Source: Cupriavidus plantarum (GTDB taxonomy: Bacteria > Pseudomonadota > Gammaproteobacteria > Burkholderiales > Burkholderiaceae). Taken from it: a DNA stretch of 64,000 nt. The stretch lies in contig NZ_CAJPUX010000003.1 of NCBI RefSeq assembly GCF_905397285.1, positions 496,001 through 560,000 of the forward strand, written 5' to 3'. This document shows, in pieces, positions 1 to 9,643 of this stretch. Position numbers and translations under genes: made by a program. Under the pieces are notes generated by a model that ran no database searches, was not told where the DNA came from, and worked only from the letters and a program-made list of their open reading frames with translations. Within the stretch, counting starts at the first letter, position 1. The number at the start of each line of letters is the position of its first letter.

Positions 1-696
1 CCGGTAGTCGAACACGAAGCAGTCGCCGCGATAATGGCTGCCGCCGACCTCCTCGAAATACTTCAGGATGCCGCCTTCGAGCTGATAGACGTTCTCGATG
101 CCCACTTCCTGCATGTGGATCGCGGCCTTTTCGCAACGGATGCCGCCCGTGCAGAACGACACCACGGTCTTGCCCTCGAAATCGGCGCGATGCTCGGCCA
201 CGGCCGGCGGGAAGTCGCTGAACTTGGCGATGTCGTATTCCACCGCATCCTCGAACGTCCCCACGGCCACCTCGAATGCATTGCGCGTGTCGAGCATCAC
301 CACCGGGCGCCCCGCGTCGTCGTGGCCCTGATCGAGCCAGCGCTTCAGGTCCGCGGGGCTGACGGAAGGCGCGCGTCCGGCTTCCGGCCGGATCAGCGGC
401 ATCTTCATCGTGATGATTTCCTTCTTGGCGCGGACCAGCATGCGTTTGAACGGCTGGTTGTCGGAGAGGCTTTCCTTCGGCGCGATGTCCGCGAAGCGCG
501 GATCCGCGTGCAGCCACGTCATGAAGCCATCGATGGCCTCGCGGGGGCCGGCCAGGAACATGTTGATGCCTTCGGGCGCCAGCAGGATCGTGCCCTTCAG
601 CGACAGCGCCTCGCAGCGCGCGCGCATTTCCGAACGCAGCGGTTCGATATCGTCGATCGAGACGAATTTGTAAGCGGAAATGTTGACGATCTGCAT
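1..696 (-). CDS. trhO: tRNA uridine(34) hydroxylase TrhO (YceA), rhodanese-domain, partial
   Basis: The reading frame runs from an ATG at 694-696 off the left edge of the window, giving the first 232 residues without a stop. A non-catalytic N-terminal half (residues 1-110) is followed by a rhodanese domain with MLDTRN near 134 and the active-site loop [11 protein letters not shown] around 181-191, where Cys182 is the expected catalytic cysteine. This arrangement is that of the YceA/TrhO family, which forms 5-hydroxyuridine at position 34 of some tRNAs; the role is taken from the family. The gene is divergent from dnaE, with 163 bp between the two starts that must hold both promoters. The C-terminal end lies outside the window. 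Confidence 0.9.
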   Translation of the reverse strand, partial: MQIVNISAYKFVSIDDIEPLRSEMRARCEALSLKGTILLAPEGINMFLAGPREAIDGFMTWLHADPRFADIAPKESLSDNQPFKRMLVRAKKEIITMKMPLIRPEAGRAPSVSPADLKRWLDQGHDDAGRPVVMLDTRNAFEVAVGTFEDAVEYDIAKFSDFPPAVAEHRADFEGKTVVSFCTGGIRCEKAAIHMQEVGIENVYQLEGGILKYFEEVGGSHYRGDCFVFDYR

Positions 697-859
697 GGTT
701 CGACTGCTCGCCTACGCGCCTGCGCACGTAGTAACTGCCTGATTGGAAACGCGAAATTATACGCCCCGGGCGCGCCCGCCGCATGATCCCGGACAAAAAT
801 CGCGATCCCCGCGCGCGAGGCCTGCCGGTACAATGTCGGGCTAGATTCCCTGCCTGCCA

Positions 860-3800
860 ATGTCCGCGCTCCGCTACGTCCACCTCCGCCTGCATTCCGA
901 ATACTCCATCGTGGACGGCATCGTCCGCCTGGAGGACGCCGTCAAGGCCGCCGCCGCCGATGGCATGGGCGCGCTCGCGCTGACCGACCTGGCCAACGCC
1001 TTCGGTCTGATCCGGTTCTACAAGGAAGCGCGGGGCGGCGGCGTCAAGCCGATCGTCGGCGCCGACGTGTGGATCGCCAACGGCGACGACCGCGACAAGC
1101 CCTCGCGGCTGCTGCTGCTCGTGCAGGACAAGCGCGGCTACCTGAACCTGTGCACCATGCTGTCGCGCGCGTGGCTGGGCAACCAGCACCGCGGCCGCGC
1201 GGAACTGGAAGCGGGCTGGTTCGACGAGCCAGGCGAGGAGGGCCTGCCGCTCTCCACGGGCCTGATCGCGCTGTCGGGCGCGATGGGCGGCGATATCGGC
1301 CTCGCGCTGGCGAACGCCAACGTCGAAGGCGCGCGCCGCGCGGCGCAGCACTGGGCGCGCGTGTTCCCGCAGCGGTTCTACATCGAACTGCAGCGTGCGG
1401 GCCTGCCGGGTACCGATGCCTACGTGCAGCAGGCCGTGCAGCTGGCCGCTTCGATGCAACTGCCTGTGGTGGCCACGCACCCCGTCCAGTTCATGACGCC
1501 CGACGATTTCACCGCGCACGAGGCGCGCGTGTGTATCGCCGAAGGCGAGCTGCTGGCCAACCCGCGTCGTGTGCGCAAGTTCACGACGGACCAGTATTTC
1601 AAGACGCAGGACGAGATGTGCGAGCTGTTCGCTGACATCCCGTCCGCGCTGCAGAACGCCGTGGAAATCGCGCGGCGCTGCAACCTCACGCTCGAGCTTG
1701 GCAAGCCGCGGCTGCCGCTGTTCCCGACGCCCGATGGCATGTCGCTCGACGACTACCTCGTGCTGATGGCGCGCGAAGGCCTCGAGCGCCGGCTCGAGGT
1801 GCTCTATCCCGATGAAGCGGTCCGCGCGTCCCGGCGCGACGAGTATCACGCGCGTCTGGATTTCGAGACGGGCACCATCATCAAGATGGGCTTCCCCGGC
1901 TACTTCCTGATCGTGGCGGACTTCATCAACTGGGCCAAGAACAACGGTGTGCCGGTCGGACCGGGCCGGGGTTCGGGCGCCGGTTCGCTGGTGGCCTACG
2001 CGCTCGGCATTACTGACCTCGATCCGCTCAAGTACGCGCTGCTGTTCGAGCGTTTCCTGAATCCGGAACGGGTCTCGATGCCCGACTTCGATATCGACTT
2101 CTGCCAGCACGGCCGCGATCGCGTGATCACGTACGTGAAGGAGAAGTACGGCAAGGACGCGGTATCGCAGATCGCGACGTTCGGCACGATGGCGGCGAAG
2201 GCCGCCGTGCGCGACGTGGGTCGCGTGCTCGACCTGGGCTACGGCTTCGTCGATGGCGTGGCCAAGCTCATCCCGTTCAAGCCTGGCAAGCTCGTGACGA
2301 TCGAGGAGGCCAAGAAGGAAGAGCCGCTGCTCACCGAGCGCGAGAACAACGAGGAAGAAGTCCGTCAGTTGCTGGAACTCGCGCAGCGCGTGGAAGGCAT
2401 GACGCGTAACGTCGGCATGCACGCGGGCGGGGTGCTGATCGCCCCGGGCAAGCTCACCGACTTCTGCCCGCTGTACACGCAGGGCGCGCAGAACGACGGC
2501 ATGAGCGGCGTCGTGAGCCAGTACGACAAGGACGACGTCGAAGCCGCCGGCCTCGTGAAGTTCGACTTTCTGGGCCTGACCACGCTGACGATTCTCGACT
2601 GGGCCGAGCGTTATATCCGCCGGCTCGATCCGTCGAAGGCCGACTGGAACTGCAGCCATATCCCGCTCGACGACGGCCCCGCGTTCGACATCCTCAAGAC
2701 GGCCAACACGGTCGCCGTGTTCCAGCTGGAAAGCCGCGGCATGCAGGGCATGCTCAAGGACGCCAAGCCTGACCGCTTCGAGGACATCATCGCGCTGGTG
2801 GCGCTGTATCGTCCGGGCCCGATGGACCTGATCCCGAGCTTCTGCGCGCGGAAGCACGGCCGCGAGAAGGTCGAGTACCCAGATCCGCGCGTGGAGCCCG
2901 TGCTCAAGGAGACCTACGGCATCATGGTCTACCAGGAGCAGGTGATGCAGATGGCGCAGATCATCGGCGGCTACTCGCTCGGCGGCGCCGATTTGCTGCG
3001 TCGTGCGATGGGCAAGAAGAAGGCCGAGGAAATGGCCAAGCATCGCGAGCTGTTCCGCGAGGGCGCCGCGAAGAACGGCCTCTCGGCGCAGCAGGCCGAT
3101 GACATCTTCGACCTGATGGAGAAGTTCGCGGGCTACGGTTTCAACAAGTCGCACGCGGCCGCGTACGCGCTGCTCGCGTACTACACGGCGTGGCTCAAGG
3201 CGCATCATCCCGCCGAATTCATGGCCGCCAACATGTCGCTGGCCATGGACGATACGGACAAGGTCAAGATCCTGTACGAGGACTGCCGCGTCAACGGCAT
3301 CAAGGTGGATCCGCCCGACGTCAACGCCAGCGAGTACCGCTTTGCGCCGACGGACGCGAAGACCATCCGCTATGGTCTCGGCGGCATCAAGGGCTCGGGG
3401 CAGGGCGCGATCGAGGACATTCTGCGCGCGCGCGAGGAGGGTCCGTTCCGCGATCTGTTCGACTTCTGCGAGCGCGTGGACCGTCGTCAGGTGAACCGCC
3501 GCACGATCGAGGCGCTGATCCGCGCGGGCGCGTTCGACAGCATCAACGACAACCGCGGCCAGCTGCTGGCGTCGGTGTCGATCGCGATGGAAGCGGCCGA
3601 GCAGAAAGCCGAGTCCGCGAACCAGGTTTCCTTGTTCGACCTCATGGACGATGCCTCCGCCGAGGCGCACCGGCCCGAACTCGTCGATGAGCCACGATGG
3701 TCGATGAAGCGCACGCTGCAGGAAGAGAAGCAGGCGCTCGGCTATTACTTCTCCGGCCACCTGTTCGACGCGTGGCGCGACGAGGTGCGGCGCTTCGTCA

Positions 3801-4384
3801 AGGGCACGCTCGCCAATCTCGAGAAGGAAGTGCAGGGCAATGGCGGCGGCTATGGCCGCGACGTGCGCGGCAAGACCATCGCGGGCGTGATCGCGGGCAT
3901 TCGCACGCAGATGACCCAGCGCGGCAAGATGCTGATCGTCATGATCGACGACGGCACCGCGCAGGTCGAGATGACGGTGTTCAACGAGCTGTTCGATGCC
4001 AACCGCCATATGTTCCGCGAGGACGAACTGCTGATCGCCAAGGGCAACGCGCGCCATGACACGTTCACGGGCGGCGTGCGCTTCACCGCCGAGTCCGTGA
4101 TGGACCTTGTCTCCGCGCGTGCCGAGTATGCCGATGCCGTTTGCCTGCCGTTCAACGGCAATGCATCGACCGAGCGCTTGCGCGAACTGCTGACGCCGTA
4201 TCTGGCGAACGTCGCGCGCACGCCCGGCGTGCCGGTGGTCATCCGCTACACCAACCGCGCGGCGCAATGCGAGGCGAGGCTCGGCGCGCAATGGCAGATT
4301 ACGCCGTCCGACGACGCGCTGACCAGCCTCCGCAATGCCCTCGCCAGCGACGGGGGCGACAGTGTGCGCATGATCTATGGCTGA
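860..4384 (+). CDS. dnaE: DNA polymerase III subunit alpha
   Basis: This 1174-residue protein is the catalytic subunit of the replicative polymerase and has the length usual for DnaE1. The N-terminal PHP domain opens with LRLHSEYSIVDG (residues 10-21). The polymerase active site contains MPDFDIDF near residue 408, with the two metal-binding aspartates, and a third aspartate in VKFDFLGL near 567. A helix-hairpin-helix/beta-binding region and an OB-fold (about residues 990-1070) follow. The stop overlaps the start of the next glycosyltransferase gene by 8 bp, so the two are probably co-transcribed. Confidence 0.97.
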   Translation: MSALRYVHLRLHSEYSIVDGIVRLEDAVKAAAADGMGALALTDLANAFGLIRFYKEARGGGVKPIVGADVWIANGDDRDKPSRLLLLVQDKRGYLNLCTMLSRAWLGNQHRGRAELEAGWFDEPGEEGLPLSTGLIALSGAMGGDIGLALANANVEGARRAAQHWARVFPQRFYIELQRAGLPGTDAYVQQAVQLAASMQLPVVATHPVQFMTPDDFTAHEARVCIAEGELLANPRRVRKFTTDQYFKTQDEMCELFADIPSALQNAVEIARRCNLTLELGKPRLPLFPTPDGMSLDDYLVLMAREGLERRLEVLYPDEAVRASRRDEYHARLDFETGTIIKMGFPGYFLIVADFINWAKNNGVPVGPGRGSGAGSLVAYALGITDLDPLKYALLFERFLNPERVSMPDFDIDFCQHGRDRVITYVKEKYGKDAVSQIATFGTMAAKAAVRDVGRVLDLGYGFVDGVAKLIPFKPGKLVTIEEAKKEEPLLTERENNEEEVRQLLELAQRVEGMTRNVGMHAGGVLIAPGKLTDFCPLYTQGAQNDGMSGVVSQYDKDDVEAAGLVKFDFLGLTTLTILDWAERYIRRLDPSKADWNCSHIPLDDGPAFDILKTANTVAVFQLESRGMQGMLKDAKPDRFEDIIALVALYRPGPMDLIPSFCARKHGREKVEYPDPRVEPVLKETYGIMVYQEQVMQMAQIIGGYSLGGADLLRRAMGKKKAEEMAKHRELFREGAAKNGLSAQQADDIFDLMEKFAGYGFNKSHAAAYALLAYYTAWLKAHHPAEFMAANMSLAMDDTDKVKILYEDCRVNGIKVDPPDVNASEYRFAPTDAKTIRYGLGGIKGSGQGAIEDILRAREEGPFRDLFDFCERVDRRQVNRRTIEALIRAGAFDSINDNRGQLLASVSIAMEAAEQKAESANQVSLFDLMDDASAEAHRPELVDEPRWSMKRTLQEEKQALGYYFSGHLFDAWRDEVRRFVKGTLANLEKEVQGNGGGYGRDVRGKTIAGVIAGIRTQMTQRGKMLIVMIDDGTAQVEMTVFNELFDANRHMFREDELLIAKGNARHDTFTGGVRFTAESVMDLVSARAEYADAVCLPFNGNASTERLRELLTPYLANVARTPGVPVVIRYTNRAAQCEARLGAQWQITPSDDALTSLRNALASDGGDSVRMIYG

Positions 4385-5615
4385 AGCGCAACGCCGCACG
4401 CGCATCCTGTTCCACGTCACGCATTTCCTGCATGGCGGTATCGAGACCGCGCTGGTCTCGCTGCTGGCATCGCTCGATCCCGCGCGCTACGAGGTCGGCC
4501 TGACCGTGACCTATCCCTCGGAGGCGCTCGAGAACCACTATCGCGCGCGGTTGCCTGCCCATGTCAAGGTGCATGTGCTCGCGCCCGAACGGTGGCTGTC
4601 GCATTGCCGGCAGCTCAAGAAGGCGCGCAAGCTCGGGCCGCTGGGGAAGCTGTACGAGGAAGTTCTGCTGCCGCCCGTGCGCAAGCCGCTGATGAATCGC
4701 CGCTTCCGTCGCTTCCTGGCCGAAGGCGAGTACGAGGTCGTGGTGGACTACGACATGTCGCTCTCGCGGCTGACGGGGCGGCTGCCCGTGCCGATGATCG
4801 GCTACCAGCATTTCAGCGTGGCGCACCTCGCGCAGGGCCATGGCCGCAAGCTGCGCAAGCTGCGGCATCAATGCCGCGTGGACTACGACCGCGTGGTCAT
4901 GCTCAACGAGAGCATGCTGGCGGATGCGAAGCGGCTGATCCCCGAGGCGGCGGACAAGTTTGTGAAGCTGTACAACGCGTTCGATCTCGCGCGTATCCGC
5001 TCGCTGGGGGATGCGGCGCTGACCGGGTTGCCGGACGCGCCGTATATCGTATCGGTGGGGCGGCTCGAAGAGAGCCAGAAGGACTTCACCACCCTGCTGA
5101 AGGCCTATGCCCGGCTCGTGCGGGATGGCATTGCCGAAGATCTCGTCATCGTCGGCGAGGGCGCGTCGCGCGCCCAGCTGGAGGCGTTGACGCGCGAGCT
5201 CGGGCTCGCGGAGCGCGTGCGGTTTGCGGGCTTCCAGTCCAATCCGTTCGCATGGATGCGTCATGCAAGACTGATGGCGTTCAGCTCGCGCATGGAAGGG
5301 CTCGGAAACGTGCTGGTGGAAGCGCTGGCGCTCGATCAGGTGGTGGTGAGCACCGACTGTCCCGTGGGCCCGCGAGAGATGCTCGACGATGGCCGCGCGG
5401 GGCTGCTGGTCCCCGTCGGCGACGTGGACGCGCTGGCCGATGCGATGACGCGCGCGCTGCGCGATGCGGCGTTGCGCGAGGCGCTCCTGACCCATGCGAG
5501 GGGGTTCGTGGCGGGCTTCGGGCTGGTGCCCACCGCCGAGGCGTTCAGCCGCGTGGTGGCGTCGCTGACCGGTTGTCCTGTTGCCGCGCCTGCTGGCACA
5601 GCAGCCACAGCTTGA
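4377..5615 (+). CDS. Glycosyltransferase family 4 (GT-B fold), probable LPS biosynthesis
   Basis: The 412-residue product starts inside the last codons of dnaE. Its N-terminal half has HVTHFLHGGIETALVSLL, a pattern of GT4 enzymes near the acceptor site. The C-terminal half has VSVGRLEESQKDF (nucleotide-sugar domain start) and the retaining-GT motif SRMEGLGNVLVEALA with the E-x7-E pair. It has no signal peptide or membrane segment, so it should act at the inner face of the membrane. Neighbouring LPS-type genes (a GT2 enzyme and msbA) suggest lipopolysaccharide core or O-unit assembly. Sugar specificity cannot be told. Its 3' end overlaps the convergent GT2 gene by 71 bp. Confidence 0.85.
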   Translation: MAEAQRRTRILFHVTHFLHGGIETALVSLLASLDPARYEVGLTVTYPSEALENHYRARLPAHVKVHVLAPERWLSHCRQLKKARKLGPLGKLYEEVLLPPVRKPLMNRRFRRFLAEGEYEVVVDYDMSLSRLTGRLPVPMIGYQHFSVAHLAQGHGRKLRKLRHQCRVDYDRVVMLNESMLADAKRLIPEAADKFVKLYNAFDLARIRSLGDAALTGLPDAPYIVSVGRLEESQKDFTTLLKAYARLVRDGIAEDLVIVGEGASRAQLEALTRELGLAERVRFAGFQSNPFAWMRHARLMAFSSRMEGLGNVLVEALALDQVVVSTDCPVGPREMLDDGRAGLLVPVGDVDALADAMTRALRDAALREALLTHARGFVAGFGLVPTAEAFSRVVASLTGCPVAAPAGTAATA

Positions 5616-6330
5616 CGTACTTGTAGTAGCTCGCCTGGCCGTTCATCAGCGCCACGCCGAGCCCTTGCGCGCCATCGAGGAACCCGCGCCGGAATATCCA
5701 CGTGCGCAGGAACGCCCAGAAACCGTGGCCGAGCGCACCCGCCACCGTGGCCGTCTTGCCGCGGCGGAAGGCCTGCTGGGCGCCGAGGGTCGAGTATTGG
5801 TCGATCTTGCGCAGGACCTGCGAGAAATCGTCGTAGGTGTAGTGCAGCAGCGGCGTGCGCAGGCGCGCGACGGGGCTATCGGCGACGACGTTCTCGTGCA
5901 CAAGGTCGTCGGTGAAGCGGGCCCTGCCGACGCGGAACACGCGCGTCAGGTAATCGGGATACCAGCCGGCATGGCGGATAAAGCGGCCGCAGAAGCGCGA
6001 GAGGCGCGGCATCTCGTAGGCGTCCGCGTTGCCGGATTCGATCGCGGCAAGGATCTCGTCTCGCAACTCGGGCGTGACGCGTTCGTCGGCGTCGATGGAG
6101 AGCGCCCATTCGGTCTGCACCTTGGACAAGGCGAGGTTTTTTTGCGGGCCGAAGCCGGGCCACGTATCGGTCTGGTAGACGTCCGCGCCCAGCGAGCGCG
6201 CGATCTCCACGGTGCCGTCCGTGCTACCCGAATCCACTATAATCGCGCGGTCGCACCAGGAAACGGACGCCAGGCACTCGGCGATGTTGTGAGCCTCGTT
6301 CTTGGTGATCAGGACGGCAGAGATTTTCAT
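5545..6330 (-). CDS. Glycosyltransferase family 2, WaaE/KdtX-like LPS core transferase
   Basis: The start was placed at the ATG at 6328-6330 because the sequence from [16 protein letters not shown] matches the normal GT2 N-terminus; the frame open further upstream has no homology-like content. The 261-residue protein has the GT-A nucleotide-binding strand VLITKNEA (6-13), VDSGSTDGT (32-40) and the metal/nucleotide motif SIDADERV (78-85). The C-terminal half, with HPSW-like aromatic and basic residues and a hydrophobic patch, resembles the WaaE/KdtX group that adds beta-1,4-glucose to heptose in LPS core; that assignment is by family resemblance. It is convergent with the GT4 gene and divergent from msbA. 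A TAGAAT hexamer inside a hairpin at 6386-6402 could be its -10 box. Confidence 0.87.
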   Translation of the reverse strand: MKISAVLITKNEAHNIAECLASVSWCDRAIIVDSGSTDGTVEIARSLGADVYQTDTWPGFGPQKNLALSKVQTEWALSIDADERVTPELRDEILAAIESGNADAYEMPRLSRFCGRFIRHAGWYPDYLTRVFRVGRARFTDDLVHENVVADSPVARLRTPLLHYTYDDFSQVLRKIDQYSTLGAQQAFRRGKTATVAGALGHGFWAFLRTWIFRRGFLDGAQGLGVALMNGQASYYKYVKLWLLCQQARQQDNRSATPPRG

Positions 6331-6493
6331 AGAGATGGTGGCGATGGAGCCCGGCCGACCGGTTCGGCGAGGGCGCTCCCACAGACCCGCTATTCTAGCG
6401 GGACTTGTGTCCTCCACCGCGCCCCTGCCATCGGCCATCGGCCAATGCCCCCGGATTGAGAAGCACTCCCCGCGCAAACGGGGTGGAGTCAAT

Positions 6494-8278
6494 GTGAAAG
6501 ATAAGCAAGCACAATCATCGCTGGTCAAGACCTCGCTCCAGGAGCGCGACACGCTGCGGCGCGTCTGGACCTACCTGAAGCCCGAGCTCCGCACCTTCCT
6601 CCTCGCGATTCTGGCGATGGGCGTGGTCGCGGCCAGTGAAGGCATCATCCCCAAGATCGTCAACGACCTGCTCGACAAGGGCTTTGGCGGCGCGTACGCG
6701 GGCAAGCTCTGGCACGTGCCCGCGCTGCTGACCGGCGTGGCGCTGATCCGCGGCGTGGCGCAATTCACCTCGGGCTATCTGCTGAGCCGCGTGTCCAACA
6801 ACGTGCTCAAGACGATGCGGCTGCAGATGTTCGAACGCATGCTGCATGCGCCCGCACTGTTCTATCACCGTAACACCGCGGCCTCGCTGATCAATGCCGT
6901 GGTGTTCGAGGTGAACCAGGTCATGCAGATCCTGACGGGCGTGCTGATCACGCTCGTGCGCGACTCGCTGACCGTGCTCGCGCTGCTGATCTACCTGTTC
7001 TACACGAACTGGCGTCTGACGCTCGTCGTGGCCGTGCTGCTGCCGTCGATCGGCTTCGTGATGTCGCGCGTGAACCGCCGCCTGCGCAAGCTCAATCGCG
7101 AGCATCAGGCGATGACGAACACGGCCGCCTATGTGGTCGAGGAAGCGGCCGGCGGCTACAAGGTCGTCAAGCTGCACGGCGGCGAGGCCTATGAGATGGA
7201 TCGCTTCCAGAACATGGCCGAGCGCCTGCGCGGCTATTCGATGCGCATGGCCGTGGCGGGCGGCCTGAACCAGCCCGTGACGGCGTTCCTGGCATCGCTG
7301 GCGCTGTCGGTGATCCTGACCATCGCCGTGGTGCAGTCGCAGGCCAGCCAGACCACCGTGGGCGGCTTTACGGGCTTCGTGATGGCGATGCTGCTGCTGA
7401 TCTCGCCGCTCAAGCACCTGACCGACCTGAACCAGCCGTTGCAGCGCGGCGTGACGGCCGCGGAGATGATCTTCGGCCTGATCGACGAGCCGATCGAGCC
7501 GCGGCAGGGCGGCCTGCCGCTCGCGCGCGCGAAGGGCGACCTGGCCTTCGAGCACGTTGGCTTCCGCTACGGCGATGCCGGACGCGCGGCGCTGACCAAC
7601 GTCGCGTTCCGGGCCTCGGCCGGGGAGGTCGTGGCACTCGTCGGGCCGTCGGGCAGCGGCAAGACCACGCTCGTCAACCTGGTGCCGCGCTTCTTCGATC
7701 CGACCGAGGGGCGCATCCTGCTGGATGGACAGTCCATCGATGCGTTCGCGCTTGCGGACCTGCGCCGCCAGATCGCGTTCGTAAGTCAGGATGTGGTGCT
7801 GTTCAACGACACCGTGGCGGCCAACGTGGCCTATGGCGTGCATCCGGGCGAGGCGATCGACATGGCGCGCGTGGAGCGTGCGTTGGCGGCGGCCTATCTG
7901 ACGGATGTGGTGAAGGGACTGCCCGAAGGGCTGGAGACCAACATCGGCGACAACGGCATGAAGCTGTCGGGCGGCCAGCGCCAGCGTCTGGCCATCGCGC
8001 GCGCGATCTACAAGGACGCGCCGATCCTGATCCTCGACGAGGCCACGTCGGCGCTGGACTCCGAGTCCGAGCGCCAGGTGCAGGCCGCGCTGGAATCGCT
8101 GATGGTCGGCCGGACCACGCTGGTGATCGCCCACCGGTTGTCGACGATCGAGAACGCGGATCGCATCGTGGTGCTCGAGCACGGGCGCGTGGCGGAGCAG
8201 GGCAGCCATGCCGAGCTGCTCGCGGCGAACGGTCTCTATGCGGGGCTGCATCGGATCCAGTTCGCAACGCAGCAGTAA
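6494..8278 (+). CDS. msbA: Lipid A export ATP-binding/permease MsbA
   Basis: A GTG start at 6494 with GGAG at 6485-6488 gives 594 residues, close to the family norm; no ATG suits better. The N-terminal half (about residues 30-320) carries the six membrane helices of an ABC exporter. The C-terminal ATPase has Walker [10 protein letters not shown] (about 383-391), the signature [15 protein letters not shown] (about 491), Walker [13 protein letters not shown] (about 511) and the H-loop IAHRLST (about 545). MsbA works as a homodimer that flips lipid A-core across the inner membrane, which fits the two adjacent LPS glycosyltransferase genes. Confidence 0.95.
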   Translation: MKDKQAQSSLVKTSLQERDTLRRVWTYLKPELRTFLLAILAMGVVAASEGIIPKIVNDLLDKGFGGAYAGKLWHVPALLTGVALIRGVAQFTSGYLLSRVSNNVLKTMRLQMFERMLHAPALFYHRNTAASLINAVVFEVNQVMQILTGVLITLVRDSLTVLALLIYLFYTNWRLTLVVAVLLPSIGFVMSRVNRRLRKLNREHQAMTNTAAYVVEEAAGGYKVVKLHGGEAYEMDRFQNMAERLRGYSMRMAVAGGLNQPVTAFLASLALSVILTIAVVQSQASQTTVGGFTGFVMAMLLLISPLKHLTDLNQPLQRGVTAAEMIFGLIDEPIEPRQGGLPLARAKGDLAFEHVGFRYGDAGRAALTNVAFRASAGEVVALVGPSGSGKTTLVNLVPRFFDPTEGRILLDGQSIDAFALADLRRQIAFVSQDVVLFNDTVAANVAYGVHPGEAIDMARVERALAAAYLTDVVKGLPEGLETNIGDNGMKLSGGQRQRLAIARAIYKDAPILILDEATSALDSESERQVQAALESLMVGRTTLVIAHRLSTIENADRIVVLEHGRVAEQGSHAELLAANGLYAGLHRIQFATQQ

Positions 8279-8350
8279 GCCGCAAGCTGGCTGGAGGGGA
8301 TGGCGGTAAGATGTCTGTGCAGACGGGGACGATACCCCGAGGAGACGCGC

Positions 8351-8968
8351 ATGACAGCCACCCCCCAAGCCACCGCTCAAGCCATCCCCCACGCCATCAG
8401 CCGGTTTCCGGTCCCGGCGCTGAAGGACCTGCCTGACGACATCCGCGCGCGGATCGTCGAAGTCCAGGAGAAGGCCGGCTTCGTTCCCAACGTCTTTCTT
8501 GCCCTCGCGCACCGTCCCGACGAATTTCGCGCATTCTTCGCGTATCACGACGCGCTGATGCTCAAGGAGACGGGCAGCCTCACGAAGGGCGATCGCGAGA
8601 TGATCGTGGTGGCCACGTCGGGCGCGAATCAATGTCTCTATTGCGTGGTGGCCCATGGCGCGCTGCTTCGCATCTACGAGAAGAAGCCGCTGATCGCCGA
8701 TCAGGTGGCCACCAACTACCGCAAGGCGGATATTGCACCGCGCCAACGCGCGATGCTCGACTTCGCCATGAAGGTGTGCGATGACGCGCGCAGCGTGGAG
8801 GAAGCCGATTATGCCGCGCTGCGGGAGCACGGCTTCAGCGACGAGGACGCCTGGGATATTGCCGCCATCACGGCGTTCTTCGGCCTCTCGAATCGGATGG
8901 CCAATACCATCGCCATGCGTCCGAACGACGAGTTCTACCTGATGGGCCGCGTGCCCAAGGCCAAATAG
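8351..8968 (+). CDS. Peroxidase-related AhpD/carboxymuconolactone decarboxylase-like protein
   Basis: The start was taken at ATG 8351, preceded by a GGAG-rich stretch, giving 205 residues; an in-frame start further upstream would add an Arg/Gly-rich tail with no family support. The protein has the AhpD-type active-site arrangement: Glu83, then C95-L-Y-C98 and His102 (CxxCxxxH) in an all-helical context. Such proteins act as thiol-dependent peroxidases or reductants for peroxidases; the physiological partner is unknown. It is 72 bp downstream of msbA on the same strand and may be transcribed with it. Confidence 0.85.
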   Translation: MTATPQATAQAIPHAISRFPVPALKDLPDDIRARIVEVQEKAGFVPNVFLALAHRPDEFRAFFAYHDALMLKETGSLTKGDREMIVVATSGANQCLYCVVAHGALLRIYEKKPLIADQVATNYRKADIAPRQRAMLDFAMKVCDDARSVEEADYAALREHGFSDEDAWDIAAITAFFGLSNRMANTIAMRPNDEFYLMGRVPKAK

Positions 8969-8974
8969 CCAGCG

Positions 8975-9490
8975 CTACTTGATGTCCGCGCAGTTGCCGC
9001 TCCGCGGGTCGAACAGCACGGGCCACGCCTGCTCGTAGATGCCGGCGGTGCAGTGCTTCTCGCAGCGCGCGTGAGCGAGCGTGACGCGGCGCGGATCCTG
9101 CCAGACCATAAGCTTGCAGCCGCTGCCATCCAGCGCCACGAGCTCGATATGCGGTGTCTGCTGCGTCTGTTTGAATTCGGACAGATTGAATTCGCACGAG
9201 CCGCGCTTCGATACCCATAGCTTCCAGCTGAGCGTCTTCACGTCGTTGTGAGAGACGCGCATCATCGCTTCTTCCCGGAAGCCGTCCTCCTCCGTGCGCT
9301 TGCAGTCGCCGGCCATGTCGATCGCGCGGGCGGGGATGGGCGTCGAGCGGGTTTCAGGCGCAGGGGGGTAGGGCTTGGGCGCTGTCGGGCCCTGCATGGG
9401 CTTCGCGCGGTCGGCGAGCATTGGCGGCGTGCAGGCCGCGCAGAGCAGTGTGGCCAGCAGCATCGCTGGCAGGGTGATGCGGGATGACAT
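8975..9490 (-). CDS. Predicted lipoprotein of unknown function
   Basis: The 171-residue product begins with a lipoprotein signal sequence: charged start, hydrophobic stretch and lipobox LCAAC with Cys20 as the lipidation site. A proline-rich linker follows (residues 21-52). The mature part contains six cysteines (for example GDCKR, GSCEF, GSGCK, ARCEKHC and SGNC), which suggests disulfides in the periplasm or at the outer membrane. I do not recognise the family. It is convergent with the AhpD-like gene (6 bp apart) and transcribed away from the phn genes. Confidence 0.75.
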   Translation of the reverse strand: MSSRITLPAMLLATLLCAACTPPMLADRAKPMQGPTAPKPYPPAPETRSTPIPARAIDMAGDCKRTEEDGFREEAMMRVSHNDVKTLSWKLWVSKRGSCEFNLSEFKQTQQTPHIELVALDGSGCKLMVWQDPRRVTLAHARCEKHCTAGIYEQAWPVLFDPRSGNCADIK

Positions 9491-9610
9491 GGCGACTCCT
9501 CTGCGGGCCCTACCTGATTAGTTATAGGGGACCGGCAGAGGAACGTGATTGGTGCAAGTCCCGAGAGCGGCGTCAGGGTTGCGGTCTATAGTCAGAGAAT
9601 GGACCGCGGC

Positions 9611-9639
9611 CGATCGACCGATCCACCGATCGACCGATC
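9611..9639. repeat. 13-bp direct repeat just downstream of phnM
   Basis: CGATCGACCGATC occurs at 9611-9623 and again at 9627-9639, separated by CAC, and the whole stretch keeps an approximate 8-bp rhythm. It starts 4 bp after the phnM stop on the minus strand. No terminator T-run follows. Its role is unknown. Confidence 0.6.
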
Positions 9640-9643
9640 GGCA

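Noticed and set aside
34..786. Plus-strand frame opposite trhO
   Set aside because: The minus strand encodes a clear rhodanese active site; the plus frame has no motif.
6515..8830. A 771-codon open frame on the minus strand opposite msbA
   Set aside because: It is the antisense of a clear ABC exporter; the protein is His/Arg/Gln-rich with no motif. Such shadows are common in GC-rich DNA.
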